A stretch of DNA of 64,000 nt from Bacillus sp. UNC41MFS5 (GTDB lineage Bacteria > Bacillota > Bacilli > Bacillales_B > DSM-18226): positions 310,001-374,000 of the forward strand of contig NZ_KK366017.1 in assembly GCF_000686805.1 (NCBI RefSeq), read 5' to 3'. Below, piece by piece: positions 43,789-52,748 of this stretch (positions are counted from its first letter, which is position 1; each line of letters opens with the position of its first letter). The notes below the pieces were generated by a model, which had not been told where the DNA came from, did not search any database, and saw only the letters and a program-made list of their open reading frames with translations. Position numbers and translations under genes: made by a program.

Positions 43789-44931
43789 ATGATAAAAAAG
43801 TATCTGACATTTCAAAAAAATAATGGAATTGCTCCGTATATTTGGACGGTTCTTGGCATTTTACCGTTTTACTTTATTTTTCAATCCCCCTCAACCATTG
43901 AAATAGTTGTGGGGATATTACTCACATTATTGTTCTTTATTCTTTACCGAATCGCGTTTATTTCTAAAGGCTGGCCTGTCTATTTATGGACGTTGATTCT
44001 GATTGGGATTTCTATCACTGCAACGAGTCTTTTCAGCTATGTTTATTTTGCTTTTTTTCTTGCTTATTTTATCGGCAATATTAAAGAAAGAATTGCCTTT
44101 TTAACTTTGTATTTTATTCATTTGTTTAGTACATCAGTTTCCATTAACTTCAGTATTGTCATGCAAGAAAAATTATTTCTTCAGCAATTGCCCTTTGTCA
44201 TTATCATCTGGATTAGTGTCATCCTCCTCCCGTTTAGCATCCATAACAGGAAGGAAAGAGGTCAGTTAGAAGAAAAGTTACTGGATGCAAACAAACGGAT
44301 TTCAGAGTTAGTTAAAATAGAGGAAAGGCAGCGGATCGCTCGGGACCTTCATGATACTCTCGGACAAAAGCTTTCACTTATTGGGTTGAAAACGGATTTG
44401 GCCCGAAAGTTAATTTCAAAGGATCCGGATCAAGCACGAAATGAATTAAAGGATGTGCAGCAAACAGCCCGAACCGCATTAAGTGAGGTACGTAAGATGG
44501 TATCATCAATGCGTGGAATCCGCCTAAGGGACGAAATTGTCCGTGTAGAACAAATCCTTCACGCAGCTGAAATTAATTTTAGCAGTGAAGGAGATTTCAC
44601 TCCAGCAAAAGTTACGCTGCTAACAGAGAACATTCTAAGCATGTGTATGAAAGAAGCCGTAAATAATGTTGTCAAACACAGTGGTGCGAAATCTTGCTGC
44701 ATAACCATTATTCAATCAATGCAGGAATTGGTAATGACCATTCGCGATGATGGAGTTTTTAAGTGTGAGAAAGAGACGATGCAAGGAGGCCATGGGCTGA
44801 TTGGCATGAAAGAGCGCTTGGAATTTATTAATGGGAGTCTAGAAATTGTAACAAAAGAAGGAACCACATTAATCATAAAAGTACCAAACGATGTTAAACC
44901 AGGGATGGAAAAGGAGGAGAAAAATGATTAA
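43789..44931 (+). CDS. desK: Membrane thermosensor histidine kinase DesK
   Basis: A 380-residue kinase. Five N-terminal helices (about 10-150, for example YIWTVLGILPFYFIFQSPSTIEIVVGILL) sense membrane fluidity; then a coiled coil, the DHp helix with phosphoacceptor His in ERQRIARDLHDTLGQKLSLIGLKTDLARKL and an ATP-binding domain (KEAVNNVVKHSGA, GGHGLIGMKERLEF). The residues match B. subtilis DesK closely as I remember it. It overlaps desR by 8 bases. The fatty acid desaturase gene des, which precedes it in B. subtilis, is absent here. Confidence 0.93.
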   Translation: MIKKYLTFQKNNGIAPYIWTVLGILPFYFIFQSPSTIEIVVGILLTLLFFILYRIAFISKGWPVYLWTLILIGISITATSLFSYVYFAFFLAYFIGNIKERIAFLTLYFIHLFSTSVSINFSIVMQEKLFLQQLPFVIIIWISVILLPFSIHNRKERGQLEEKLLDANKRISELVKIEERQRIARDLHDTLGQKLSLIGLKTDLARKLISKDPDQARNELKDVQQTARTALSEVRKMVSSMRGIRLRDEIVRVEQILHAAEINFSSEGDFTPAKVTLLTENILSMCMKEAVNNVVKHSGAKSCCITIIQSMQELVMTIRDDGVFKCEKETMQGGHGLIGMKERLEFINGSLEIVTKEGTTLIIKVPNDVKPGMEKEEKND

Positions 44932-45523
44932 AATCGTGATTGCTGAAGATCAACAAATGCTATTAGGCGCTTTTGGTTCACTTCTTAACTTGGAAGAAGA
45001 CATGGAAGTGGTTGGAAAGGCATCAAACGGTGAAGAGGCCGTATCACTGGTAAAAAAATTCCAGCCTGATGTCTGTATTATGGATATCGAAATGCCTGGT
45101 AAGAGCGGTCTAGAGGCAGCAGAAGAACTAAAGGGCCTAGGCTGTAAAGTAATCATATTAACTACTTTTGCCAGAACCGGTTACTTTCAACGAGCGTTGA
45201 AAGCAGGTGTGAACGGGTATTTGTTAAAAGACAGTCCAAGTGAAGAGCTGGCAAGTTCTATCCGTAGTGTAATGTCAGGAAGACGAATTTATGCACCAGA
45301 ACTTATGGATGATGTGTATGGCGAGGAAAATCCATTAACAGACAGGGAAAAAGAAGTGTTGGAGCTCGTTGCAGATGGTAAAAATACAAAGGAAATCGCA
45401 GAAGAGCTTAGTATCAAGACAGGAACGGTTAGAAACTACATCTCAATTATCCTCGACAAACTTGAAGTAAAAAACCGTATCGAGGCGATTACTCAATCCA
45501 AAGAAAAAGGCTGGTTTAAATAA
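44924..45523 (+). CDS. desR: Response regulator DesR (NarL family)
   Basis: A 199-residue regulator: receiver with AEDQQ (8-12), phospho-Asp in PDVCIMDIEMPGKSGLEAAEEL and Lys in GYLLKDSPSEEL, then a LuxR-type helix-turn-helix (LTDREKEVLELVADGKNTKEIAEELSIKTGTVRNYISIILDKL). It activates des at low temperature in B. subtilis. ATG 44924 follows GGAGGAG by 4-6 bases. A terminator follows at once. Confidence 0.94.
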   Translation: MIKIVIAEDQQMLLGAFGSLLNLEEDMEVVGKASNGEEAVSLVKKFQPDVCIMDIEMPGKSGLEAAEELKGLGCKVIILTTFARTGYFQRALKAGVNGYLLKDSPSEELASSIRSVMSGRRIYAPELMDDVYGEENPLTDREKEVLELVADGKNTKEIAEELSIKTGTVRNYISIILDKLEVKNRIEAITQSKEKGWFK

Positions 45524-45533
45524 GGAGTGAGTG

Positions 45534-45560
45534 AACGGTGTCAGGCACCGTTCATTTTTT
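45534..45560 (+). terminator. Terminator of desR, built from dispersed-repeat copy 4
   Basis: Stem GAACGGTG / CACCGTTC with loop TCAGG, followed by ATTTTTTG. The core GGTGTCAGGCACC is a copy of the dispersed repeat. Confidence 0.85.
45537..45549. repeat. Dispersed inverted repeat, copy 4 (GGTGTCAGGCACC)
   Basis: Forms the apex of the desR terminator hairpin. Confidence 0.85.
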
Positions 45561-45599
45561 GTTTCTTCATGGAAGACCCAATCCATTACCAAAAAGCAG

Positions 45600-46451
45600 C
45601 TAGGCTTCAGCTGCCGTTTGGTACTTATCAATAAAACCTTTGATATAATCAAAAACTTCTCTAGGACGTTCTTCAGGAAGGGCGTGTCCAGAATCTTTTA
45701 AAACAATGAGTTCTGAGTTGGTTAAATCCTTATTTAACTTCTCACCAATATTAAGGGGCATTGATTTATCATGATCCCCCCATAGTAATAAACAAGGTGT
45801 TTTTATTTGGTTAAGAATTTGGGCAGGCAAGTCTCCTTCGCGATCACGAATCATCCTTGTAAGAGCTACAAAAATTTCATCTGTTAAAAACGGTTGTAAG
45901 TAACCGTTAATCATTTCATCATTAATGATGGCGTGATTATAAAGTGCGTCCTGAAGATTCTTCTTTACCCCCGTCCGTGCAAACCAATATTTTACGAAAA
46001 GATGAAAATAGGGTAAATAACTTGTAATAATCAAAGGCAATTTAGAGCGTTTGAGATAAGATGAACTGCAGAGAAGTATAGCTTTGTCCGCGAGCTCTGG
46101 CATCATATGGAGGATATTTAAGACTATTTGTCCCCCCATAGAATGACCAATAAACGTCATTTTTTTAAGCCCTAATGATTCCGTAAGATTGATTACTGTT
46201 TGGGCTAAATTCTTGTAGGAATATACATAGCGGTTACATTTAGCGCTTTTCCCAAATGGGGGAAGGTCAATAGAAAGAACCTGGTACTCCTTTTTCAATA
46301 AAGAAATTAAATGGCGAAATGTGAAGGTGGAAGAAAGGAAGCCATGTAATAAAACAAACGTTTTTTCAGATGTTTGATTAGGATAAAACTCATAATAAAC
46401 ATTAATGTTATTTACTGATTGATAACCTGCTAAGACAGTTTGTTCCATCAA
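45600..46451 (-). CDS. Alpha/beta hydrolase
   Basis: A 283-residue hydrolase: LLHGFLSSTFTFRHLI, DLPPFGKSAKCNRY, nucleophile elbow GHSMGG, Asp in LLWGDHDKSMPLN and His in LKDSGHALPEERP. It is the third alpha/beta hydrolase within 8 kb. Substrate unknown. The bases 46452-46714 upstream contain no gene. Confidence 0.85.
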   Translation of the reverse strand: MMEQTVLAGYQSVNNINVYYEFYPNQTSEKTFVLLHGFLSSTFTFRHLISLLKKEYQVLSIDLPPFGKSAKCNRYVYSYKNLAQTVINLTESLGLKKMTFIGHSMGGQIVLNILHMMPELADKAILLCSSSYLKRSKLPLIITSYLPYFHLFVKYWFARTGVKKNLQDALYNHAIINDEMINGYLQPFLTDEIFVALTRMIRDREGDLPAQILNQIKTPCLLLWGDHDKSMPLNIGEKLNKDLTNSELIVLKDSGHALPEERPREVFDYIKGFIDKYQTAAEA

Positions 46452-46681
46452 GATCTCTCACCGACTCCGTTAATAAAATAGATGAGTATAATGTTCCCTA
46501 AATATCGGTACATACACAAAAAATATTGCCAAAAAGAAAAACCCATAAATATCAGCAATTTATATAAATTTCAAAATAACAGTACAAACCACCTATAAGA
46601 ATCTGATAAAATTTAATAAAAATGGTTATTTTTGGTGCCGCATCCATCCGTCGTGGACAAATGGAGAGAGTGTCTTTTTGT

Positions 46682-46694
46682 GGTGCCTGACACC
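46682..46694. repeat. Dispersed inverted repeat, copy 5 (GGTGCCTGACACC)
   Basis: Just 20 bases upstream of the ABC ATPase start, so it would lie in that gene's leader or promoter. Confidence 0.85.
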
Positions 46695-46714
46695 AAATTA
46701 GGGGGGAACTTGGG

Positions 46715-47623
46715 TTGTCAATTATTGAAGCGTTTGATGTGGATAAGGCTTTTAATGGGCGTGATATTTTAAAGGGAGTTTCTTTTTCGATTAAGGAAGG
46801 TAGTATTATTGGGCTCCTTGGACCAAATGGAGCCGGGAAAACAACGATGATTCGTTTGTTAAATGGAGTAATTAATGCTACCAGCGGTAAGATGAAGGTA
46901 ATGGGATATGATCCACAAACAGAGGGCGATGAAATCAGAAAGAGGGCGGGGATTGTAACGGAGAGTGCCGCTTTGTACCATGACATGAGTGCCTGGGACA
47001 ATCTGGTCTTTTTTTCTAAAATCTATAATGCTTATGACCCAAAGCGTATCACTCATCTGCTGGAGCAATTTGAAATGATTGAGAAGAAGGACCAATTGGT
47101 GGGCACGTTTTCAACGGGGATGAAAAAAAGAATTACTCTTGCCAAGGCGTTGCTACATAAACCTACCCTTTTGTTCCTGGATGAACCCACAAATGGGTTA
47201 GACCCTGAAGGGATAAACGATGTGATTCATTACCTAAAAAAAGTAAATAAGGAAGAAAAGATCACGATTGTCATCTGTTCACATGTCTTGCATCAATTGG
47301 AGACTATTTGTGATACTTTCCTGTTTTTAAAAGATGGTCAAATCGTTGAGAAGGGAACTAGAAGCGAATTAGAGGATCGATATTTAACAGATGTTACTCT
47401 ATTGGTTGAAACTGGTCTCTTGCCAATCGACTCCAATACATATAGGGGCTTTACTTACATTAGAAAAGATCGGCATAATATCGAGTTTAATCTTCCCTCA
47501 AAAAATGAAATTCCAGGTCTACTCAAGAGTATTCTGAGCGAAACGTGGATCCATTCGTGTGAAATTACCAATAGAAGTTTGGAGTCATTATATTTTAAAA
47601 TAAGGGGTGAAAAGCATGAATAA
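46715..47623 (+). CDS. ABC transporter ATP-binding protein (ABC-2 export type)
   Basis: A 302-residue ATPase: Walker A GPNGAGKTT, Q-loop VTESAALYHDMSAWDNL, signature FSTGMKKRITLAKA (an FSTGM variant common in ABC-2 exporters), Walker B LLFLDEPTNGLDPE and His in ICSHVLHQLE, plus an 80-residue C-terminal extension. Start is TTG 46715 with GGGGGGAAC upstream. It overlaps the permease gene; cargo unknown (NatA-like by design). Confidence 0.85.
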   Translation: MSIIEAFDVDKAFNGRDILKGVSFSIKEGSIIGLLGPNGAGKTTMIRLLNGVINATSGKMKVMGYDPQTEGDEIRKRAGIVTESAALYHDMSAWDNLVFFSKIYNAYDPKRITHLLEQFEMIEKKDQLVGTFSTGMKKRITLAKALLHKPTLLFLDEPTNGLDPEGINDVIHYLKKVNKEEKITIVICSHVLHQLETICDTFLFLKDGQIVEKGTRSELEDRYLTDVTLLVETGLLPIDSNTYRGFTYIRKDRHNIEFNLPSKNEIPGLLKSILSETWIHSCEITNRSLESLYFKIRGEKHE

Positions 47624-48458
47624 GAGCATTATTGCGACCGTCGCTCAAAAAGATATTAAGAACACTTTTTCTTCCAAAAAGATATGGGTACCAATGATCA
47701 TCCTTCCTTTATTTCTATGCATTTTACTCCCTGCAATATTTGCTTATGTTGGTCTAAATACAGAATTGATTGGGGAATCCTCAAAGGATCTAGAAAAACC
47801 AATCAATGCCATCATCAAGAACTTTCCGAATGAAGAGTTAAGAAATACCCTAGCTGAACTGCCAACACGTGGTTACAAATCGGTTTATTTTTTCTTAAAC
47901 TTTATGATTATCCCGTTTTTCTTAATGACTGCTATCATCAATTCTATGGTCACTTCGTCGAACAGCTTTGCAGGGGAGAAGGAAAGAAACACATTGGAAA
48001 CATTATTATTCGCTCCAATCACTGTTTCTGAATTGTTTTTTGGCAAGGTGATTGCTTCCTTTATCCCTACTATTCTCATAACGTTTGTGGCTTTTTTACT
48101 TAATGCCGTGATTGTAAATCTAATTACTTATCGAATTTTTAATGAAATTTTATTTTTGAATTCAACCTGGATGCTTTTAATGTTTTGGGTGATTCCAGCC
48201 TTAGTGATTTTTAATATTGTTTTGAATGTGCTAGTTTCCGCTAGAGTAAAATCTTTTCAAGAAGCTCAACAATTTGGAGGAATTATGGTTTTACCAGTAG
48301 TCGGCCTTATTATCAGCCAAGTTAGTGGGCTTTTCTTCTTAAGTCCACTAACCTTATTCTTAATTGGAGTAGGTTTACTGATTGCCAATGGCCTCTTGCT
48401 TAAACTAATCACCAAATTCAACCAAAGAAACACCCTATTTGAAAGCCAAATCCACTAA
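47616..48458 (+). CDS. ABC-2 type transporter permease
   Basis: A 280-residue membrane protein with six helices of the ABC-2 type. An extracellular loop sits between helices 1 and 2; the motif AGEKERNTLETLLFAPITVSELFFGK is typical of NatB-like permeases. ATG 47616 lies 7 bases after GGGGTG. It pairs with the ATPase that overlaps it by 8 bases. Confidence 0.85.
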   Translation: MNKSIIATVAQKDIKNTFSSKKIWVPMIILPLFLCILLPAIFAYVGLNTELIGESSKDLEKPINAIIKNFPNEELRNTLAELPTRGYKSVYFFLNFMIIPFFLMTAIINSMVTSSNSFAGEKERNTLETLLFAPITVSELFFGKVIASFIPTILITFVAFLLNAVIVNLITYRIFNEILFLNSTWMLLMFWVIPALVIFNIVLNVLVSARVKSFQEAQQFGGIMVLPVVGLIISQVSGLFFLSPLTLFLIGVGLLIANGLLLKLITKFNQRNTLFESQIH

Positions 48459-48464
48459 AATCCA

Positions 48465-48497
48465 AAATGTCTGCCCAAGGCGGACATTTGTCCTTTT
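48465..48497 (+). terminator. Terminator of the ABC exporter operon
   Basis: Stem AAATGTCTGCC / GGCGGACATTT (one G-T pair) with loop CAA, then GTCCTTTTG. Confidence 0.75.
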
Positions 48498-48499
48498 GT

Positions 48500-48512
48500 G
48501 GTGCCTGACACC
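48500..48512. repeat. Dispersed inverted repeat, copy 6 (GGTGCCTGACACC)
   Basis: Directly after the ABC exporter terminator, flanked by T and A. Confidence 0.85.
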
Positions 48513-48625
48513 AATTATTCTTTTTTAAACATTTTTGCAAAATTTTTTTATTATTTTAAATAAAAATGTTTGAATTTTTAGAAAACTAACTGTATAATTA
48601 GAAAAAACGTAAGGAGTTGATTTCC

Positions 48626-48820
48626 ATGGAAAAGAAATTACTTAATTCACCACAACATTCGGATGAGAATACAGATGCTGTTGTTGCAGAAATGTTTCTA
48701 AATAATGCCCTGCTAGAGTTTAGAAGGGAGAAAATCCGCAAGGAAATCGACCACACATTACTACACGGGGATAAGGAGTTATTCCTAAAATTAACAGAAG
48801 AGCTAAAAAAGATTTCTTAA
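48626..48820 (+). CDS. IDEAL-domain protein
   Basis: A 64-residue cytosolic protein whose C-terminal part (RKEIDHTLLHGDKELFLKLTEELKKI) is the IDEAL domain, a helical module of Firmicutes with poorly defined regulatory roles (ComK and YpiB type proteins carry it). ATG 48626 lies 9 bases after AAGGAG; TTG 48617 is less likely. Monocistronic. Confidence 0.8.
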   Translation: MEKKLLNSPQHSDENTDAVVAEMFLNNALLEFRREKIRKEIDHTLLHGDKELFLKLTEELKKIS

Positions 48821-48850
48821 GTTATCGATTAACGGGATTCCATTCTTTAA

Positions 48851-48893
48851 AAAAGAAGCCTATCCAATATACATGGATGGGCTTCTTTCTGTT
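48851..48893 (+). terminator. Terminator of the IDEAL gene
   Basis: Stem AAAGAAGCCTATCCA / TGGATGGGCTTCTTT with a 6-base loop; T-rich tail TCTGTTT. Confidence 0.8.
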
Positions 48894-48949
48894 TACATAT
48901 AAATAGGTGTCCTTGAATAAAATCTAATTTTTATAAATGTTTCAATAAA

Positions 48950-48985
48950 CAAGGAACCAATCCAATTGGATAGGTTCCTTTATTG
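48950..48985 (-). terminator. Terminator of the PepSY gene (minus strand)
   Basis: Stem AAGGAACCAATCC / GGATAGGTTCCTT with loop AATT; the minus-strand tail is TGTTTATTG. Confidence 0.6.
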
Positions 48986-49009
48986 GGGAATTCCTCACAA
49001 GTGATCATC

Positions 49010-49591
49010 TCAGTTATTATCGTCATCGCCGCTATGTCTGTTTTGATGAGCGCCGTCATCAGCTTTATTATCGTCATCACCGCTGTGTCTATTTTGATGA
49101 GTACCGTCATCCGCTTTGGTATCATCATCGCCGCTATGTCTATTTTGATGAGTACCGTCATCGGCTTTGTTATCGTCATCGCCGTTATCATCATCGCGCT
49201 CAACTCTAACTACTTTTCCGGATTCAGCATCGATCCTTACCTCTGCTTCACCCGTGCTCGTGTTTAGCTCAACTTTATATTCCATTCTACCATGCTCTAA
49301 TTCTTGTTCAATTTCAACTACTGTTCCATTTACTTCACTAATTGCAATCTCTCTTGCTTTTTCCGCCGTAATAAAATTAGGATTAGTTGCTGCTGTACTT
49401 TTGCTGTCATCAGTTTCCACTTTAATAGTTGTTTTGCCTTGGTCATTTCCATTAACATTTGTACTTATTTTTTTATCTTCCTGATGGATAGAATCCTCAG
49501 CTCGTGTATCATTTTTTGAAGCCCCCACTGCAACGGCCCCGCCCAAGATTAATAACCCAGATAATGCACCAACAATAAATTTATTTTTCAT
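49010..49591 (-). CDS. PepSY-domain exported protein with Asp/His-rich tandem repeats
   Basis: A 193-residue exported protein. N-terminal signal or anchor (FIVGALSGLLILGGAVAVGA), a polar linker, and one PepSY domain at about 75-130 (ITAEKAREIAISEVNGTVVEIEQELEHGRMEYKVELNTSTGEAEVRIDAESGKVVRV). The tail, residues 137-193, is three copies of the 17-residue unit GDDDNKADDGTHQNRHS and a partial fourth. The many Asp and His residues could bind metal ions. AGGAGG before the ATG. Probably in the regulon of the neighbouring two-component system, as ykoI is next to ykoGH. Confidence 0.82.
   Translation of the reverse strand: MKNKFIVGALSGLLILGGAVAVGASKNDTRAEDSIHQEDKKISTNVNGNDQGKTTIKVETDDSKSTAATNPNFITAEKAREIAISEVNGTVVEIEQELEHGRMEYKVELNTSTGEAEVRIDAESGKVVRVERDDDNGDDDNKADDGTHQNRHSGDDDTKADDGTHQNRHSGDDDNKADDGAHQNRHSGDDDNN
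49013..49183. repeat. 51-bp in-frame tandem repeat, 3.35 units
   Basis: Inside the PepSY gene; each unit encodes GDDDNKADDGTHQNRHS with one or two changes. A repeat of this length and identity can change copy number by slippage. Confidence 0.85.
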
Positions 49592-49717
49592 TAAAAATTC
49601 CTCCTTTGTGTTTGTTTACTACACTTATAGAATATCCAGTGAAGATTAGAGCAAAAGGGGGAAAAACATTAGAAATTAATGAGAATTATCATTAGTGTAA
49701 ACTATCTGTTCTTTACT

Positions 49718-50512
49718 TTAGTCATCGTCTTCCTTTTTATCGTCTTTGCCGCGTTGTTTAGAATCATCATTCTTTTCATCATCATCATCATCACTGCTGC
49801 GATCGTCCCATGAAACGGACATTACATTGCCTGTAATGGAATGTATTTGTACAATTGCTTCTCTATCATCCTGAGTCTCAACTTCGACAAGGTAGTAGGT
49901 TTGTTCGCCTTTTGTTTCCAGCCAAATATGTTCCACAATCCCATTCACTTGTTTCTTTGCAATATTGCGGGCCTCTTCCTCAGTAAGTCTCTTAGTGGAA
50001 GAAGTATTATTTTGTGTAGTAGTTGAGGAGAGAATCTCTCCAGTATGAGCATCCACTGTGAGTGTAGTTTGATTATTTCCTTCTTTTACGACTGCCTTGT
50101 AAATCGTTTCGTCCTCGCTGGTTATTTTTTCAAATGATGTAATCGTTCCTTTTACCTTGGCTAATATGATTTTTCTAATTTCATCTTCTGATTTAAATGT
50201 AACCTCTGGTTGATTAAGAGGTGGAGACTTCGTTTCTTTTTTGACAAATGACAGAACTTTTCCAGAAATCGCATTTAGTTCGATCTGATAAATAGTATCC
50301 TTTTTCTCTAAATCTATATGGTATTGCTGGTCAGTTAACTTAATTTGAATAACTGTTCCCTGATAGCGGTCCTGGACAAGCTTTTGTGCTGCCTGTTTTG
50401 ATAGAATTTCAGCCGATGCTTCGGTCGGGCCGAACATTTGCCAACTAAAATAAATGAGAAAGGCAAAAATAAGAAAGCCAATTATCATCCAGAACCCAGT
50501 TTTTTTCTTCAT
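49718..50512 (-). CDS. Membrane-anchored protein with three PepSY domains and acidic tail
   Basis: A 264-residue protein with one N-terminal helix (FWMIIGFLIFAFLIYFSW) and three PepSY-like modules: about 35-90 (SKQAAQKLVQDRYQGTVIQIKL), 105-165 and 175-235 (TEEEARNIAKKQVNGIVEHIWLE). The end is a run of Asp and Lys. PepSY modules are thought to inhibit proteases or to bind ligands near the membrane. It lies downstream of the kinase gene with a 68-base gap and may be in the same operon. Confidence 0.82.
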   Translation of the reverse strand: MKKKTGFWMIIGFLIFAFLIYFSWQMFGPTEASAEILSKQAAQKLVQDRYQGTVIQIKLTDQQYHIDLEKKDTIYQIELNAISGKVLSFVKKETKSPPLNQPEVTFKSEDEIRKIILAKVKGTITSFEKITSEDETIYKAVVKEGNNQTTLTVDAHTGEILSSTTTQNNTSSTKRLTEEEARNIAKKQVNGIVEHIWLETKGEQTYYLVEVETQDDREAIVQIHSITGNVMSVSWDDRSSDDDDDEKNDDSKQRGKDDKKEDDD

Positions 50513-50580
50513 GTTTTCACCTCACCACGTTAAGTACATTTATTTTCTAATATGAAGATTAGAAAATGCTGAGAAATGGA

Positions 50581-51942
50581 TTAATTTTTATTAGTTTTAA
50601 TGAAAAGAGTTGCCGTGGTTCCAACTCCTTCTTCACTTTCAAGGTGAATTCTGATACCAATGGCATCAGCAATTTCCTTTGCTAATGATAAGCCAAGTCC
50701 AGAACCGCCTTTTTTTCTATTTCTTGCTTTATCAACACGGTAAAAACGGTCAAAGACCTTTGGCAGTTCATCTTTTTGGACGCCGATTCCCTTGTCGGCT
50801 ACACTTATAAATGCCTCATCATGCTTTATTCCTAAAATAACTGTAATGGCATCATCACTATATTTCCGTGCATTATCAAGAAAGATATACAGCAGCTGCT
50901 TTAGTTTCTTTTCATCCGTAACAACCGTTTTCTGTAAATTGTTTTTCTGCTGAAGATGTATTTCTCTATTATAAGCACTTTGAAAGGCCTTAACCGTTTG
51001 CAGCATAAAATCGCTAAGATTAAGCTCTGACATTTGGATATTCCACTGCTCGTGATGCTTAGCCAACAGTAACAGCTGTTCAGTCATGTCTTTCATGCGA
51101 ACTGCTTCGGAATGAATCGCTTCAATCGATTCGGCAAAAAGCTCCGGTTCCTTTAATCCTCTCCGCTTTAAAAGACTTGCATAGCTCTCAATAATGGTTA
51201 AGGGGGTTTTAAATTCATGGGACGCATTCGAAACAAACTGTTTTTGTTTTTCGTAATTTGTTTCAAGTAAATCGATCATATGGTTAAAGGTTTCTCCCAT
51301 TTGATAAAGTTCGTCCTTTGATTTTCCATCAAGCGTCAGCCTCTTGAAGCGGCCGCTCTGTCTAATTTCTTTCATGGTCTTAATCATGGATGTAACAGGG
51401 TTGGTAATCAGTTTACTGAGAATCCGGCTGGAAACAACTACAGGAATTAGTGCCAGAAGTGTCACCAAAATCAAGACAAGCCTCAGAATTTTTAAGTTAT
51501 CAGTTGCCGGTTGAATGCTTTTAGTCACTTGAAGATTTGCGACACTTCCATCTAGTAAAATAATAGGCATAGACTCAAATGTATATGACTTTTTTTGAAA
51601 AACAATAAAAGTACTAACTTCCCCTTGATGAAACTTGGCTTTTCTTCCGATTAAAGCTTGCTCTGTGGGGCTTGTGACTGTTGATAAGGGTTTGTTATTT
51701 TCTGTGACAAATTGGATCATTCCATTGATAGGGACGTAAGAACGTAATAGTTCTCCCTCAGAAATGGAACCAAGTGATTTCCCAATATCATTTGTCGTTT
51801 TTTCCATTTCCTTTGCGGAGGTGTTTAATTCACTGTTGAGAATTAATTTGTTAAAGGTGTAATAAACAGATAGATTCATCACTATTAATAAGGCGGCAAA
51901 TAACACGGCAGTATAAAAATTTATTTTATTGCTAAGTTTCAT
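50581..51942 (-). CDS. Sensor histidine kinase (YkoH-like)
   Basis: A 453-residue sensor: two membrane helices flanking an extracellular domain (about 30-150), HAMP (RILSKLITNPVTSMIKTMKEIRQSGRFKRL), DHp with phosphoacceptor His in FVSNASHEFKTPLTIIESYASLLKRRG, and HATPase with N box, DKGIGV and GSGLGLSLAKEIAD. It overlaps the regulator gene by 4 bases. The signal is unknown. The order regulator-kinase-PepSY-PepSY recalls B. subtilis ykoG-ykoH-ykoI. Confidence 0.9.
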   Translation of the reverse strand: MKLSNKINFYTAVLFAALLIVMNLSVYYTFNKLILNSELNTSAKEMEKTTNDIGKSLGSISEGELLRSYVPINGMIQFVTENNKPLSTVTSPTEQALIGRKAKFHQGEVSTFIVFQKKSYTFESMPIILLDGSVANLQVTKSIQPATDNLKILRLVLILVTLLALIPVVVSSRILSKLITNPVTSMIKTMKEIRQSGRFKRLTLDGKSKDELYQMGETFNHMIDLLETNYEKQKQFVSNASHEFKTPLTIIESYASLLKRRGLKEPELFAESIEAIHSEAVRMKDMTEQLLLLAKHHEQWNIQMSELNLSDFMLQTVKAFQSAYNREIHLQQKNNLQKTVVTDEKKLKQLLYIFLDNARKYSDDAITVILGIKHDEAFISVADKGIGVQKDELPKVFDRFYRVDKARNRKKGGSGLGLSLAKEIADAIGIRIHLESEEGVGTTATLFIKTNKN

Positions 51943-52634
51943 TTAGCTTCCTTTAAGACATACCCGACACCACGGACGGTATGGATTAATGCGGGCTTAT
52001 TCTGCTGTTCTAATTTTTTTCTGACATATCGAATATAAACATCGACTACATTTGTGTCACCGATAAAGTCATATCCCCAAACAGCTTCCAAAATTTGATC
52101 TCGGTTTAATACTTGCCGCTTATTTGTTAACAAATAAACCAACAAATCGAACTCTCTAGGAGTTAATTCAATTTCATCTTCTCCACGAAAAACTTCCCTG
52201 GTTTTTGGATTTATTTTTAGGTCAGCAAATGTTAATAAACTCTCGTCTTCCTGAGGCTGTTCTACAGCTTTCACCCTTAAAGCAGCACGGACCCGCGCTA
52301 ATACCTCTTCAATTTGAAAGGGCTTTGTTATATAATCATTTGCCCCATAATCCAGTCCTGACACTTTATCCTCAACCGAGCTTTTGGCAGTAAGTAAAAG
52401 AACAGGTGTGATTTGGTCGTTTACCCGTATCCGCCTGAGTAGTTCAATTCCGCTAATTCCAGGCAGCATGACATCAAGTAATACTAAATCCCATTTCCCC
52501 TTCTTGTATGCTTCAAATGCTTCAAGACCATCCATTACCTTTGTTACCACATATCCTTCGTACTCAAGTTCGATCTCAAGAAGCCGAGCGATCTTTTCTT
52601 CATCTTCAACCACTAGAATGGTTTCCTTTTTCAT
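51939..52634 (-). CDS. OmpR-family response regulator (YkoG-like)
   Basis: A 231-residue regulator. Receiver: VVEDEE (7-12), phospho-Asp in WDLVLLDVMLPGISGIELL, Lys in ITKPFQIEEVLARVRA; winged helix C-terminal domain with LTPREFDLLVYLLTNKRQVLNRDQILEAVWG and YIRYVRKKLE...VRGVGYVLK. GGGGG precedes the ATG. First gene of the operon. Confidence 0.93.
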   Translation of the reverse strand: MKKETILVVEDEEKIARLLEIELEYEGYVVTKVMDGLEAFEAYKKGKWDLVLLDVMLPGISGIELLRRIRVNDQITPVLLLTAKSSVEDKVSGLDYGANDYITKPFQIEEVLARVRAALRVKAVEQPQEDESLLTFADLKINPKTREVFRGEDEIELTPREFDLLVYLLTNKRQVLNRDQILEAVWGYDFIGDTNVVDVYIRYVRKKLEQQNKPALIHTVRGVGYVLKEAK

Positions 52635-52748
52635 AGTGAGCCCCCTTAGAAATTGAATATTACTAATTTATTACACTTTTCCACAGCCAGTTAATAAATT
52701 CCTTTAATGATTGAAAAAAATATCGACCTGCAACCTCACAACAAGAGT

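Noticed and set aside
49013..49183. Possible CRISPR-like repeats
   Set aside because: Units of 51 bp are head-to-tail without spacers and stay in the reading frame of a protein.
48983..49267. Hydrophobic repeat-containing open frame on the plus strand
   Set aside because: It is the antisense of the Asp/His tandem repeat in the PepSY gene; GAC/GAT codons read backwards give Val/Ile, so the membrane-like look is an artefact.
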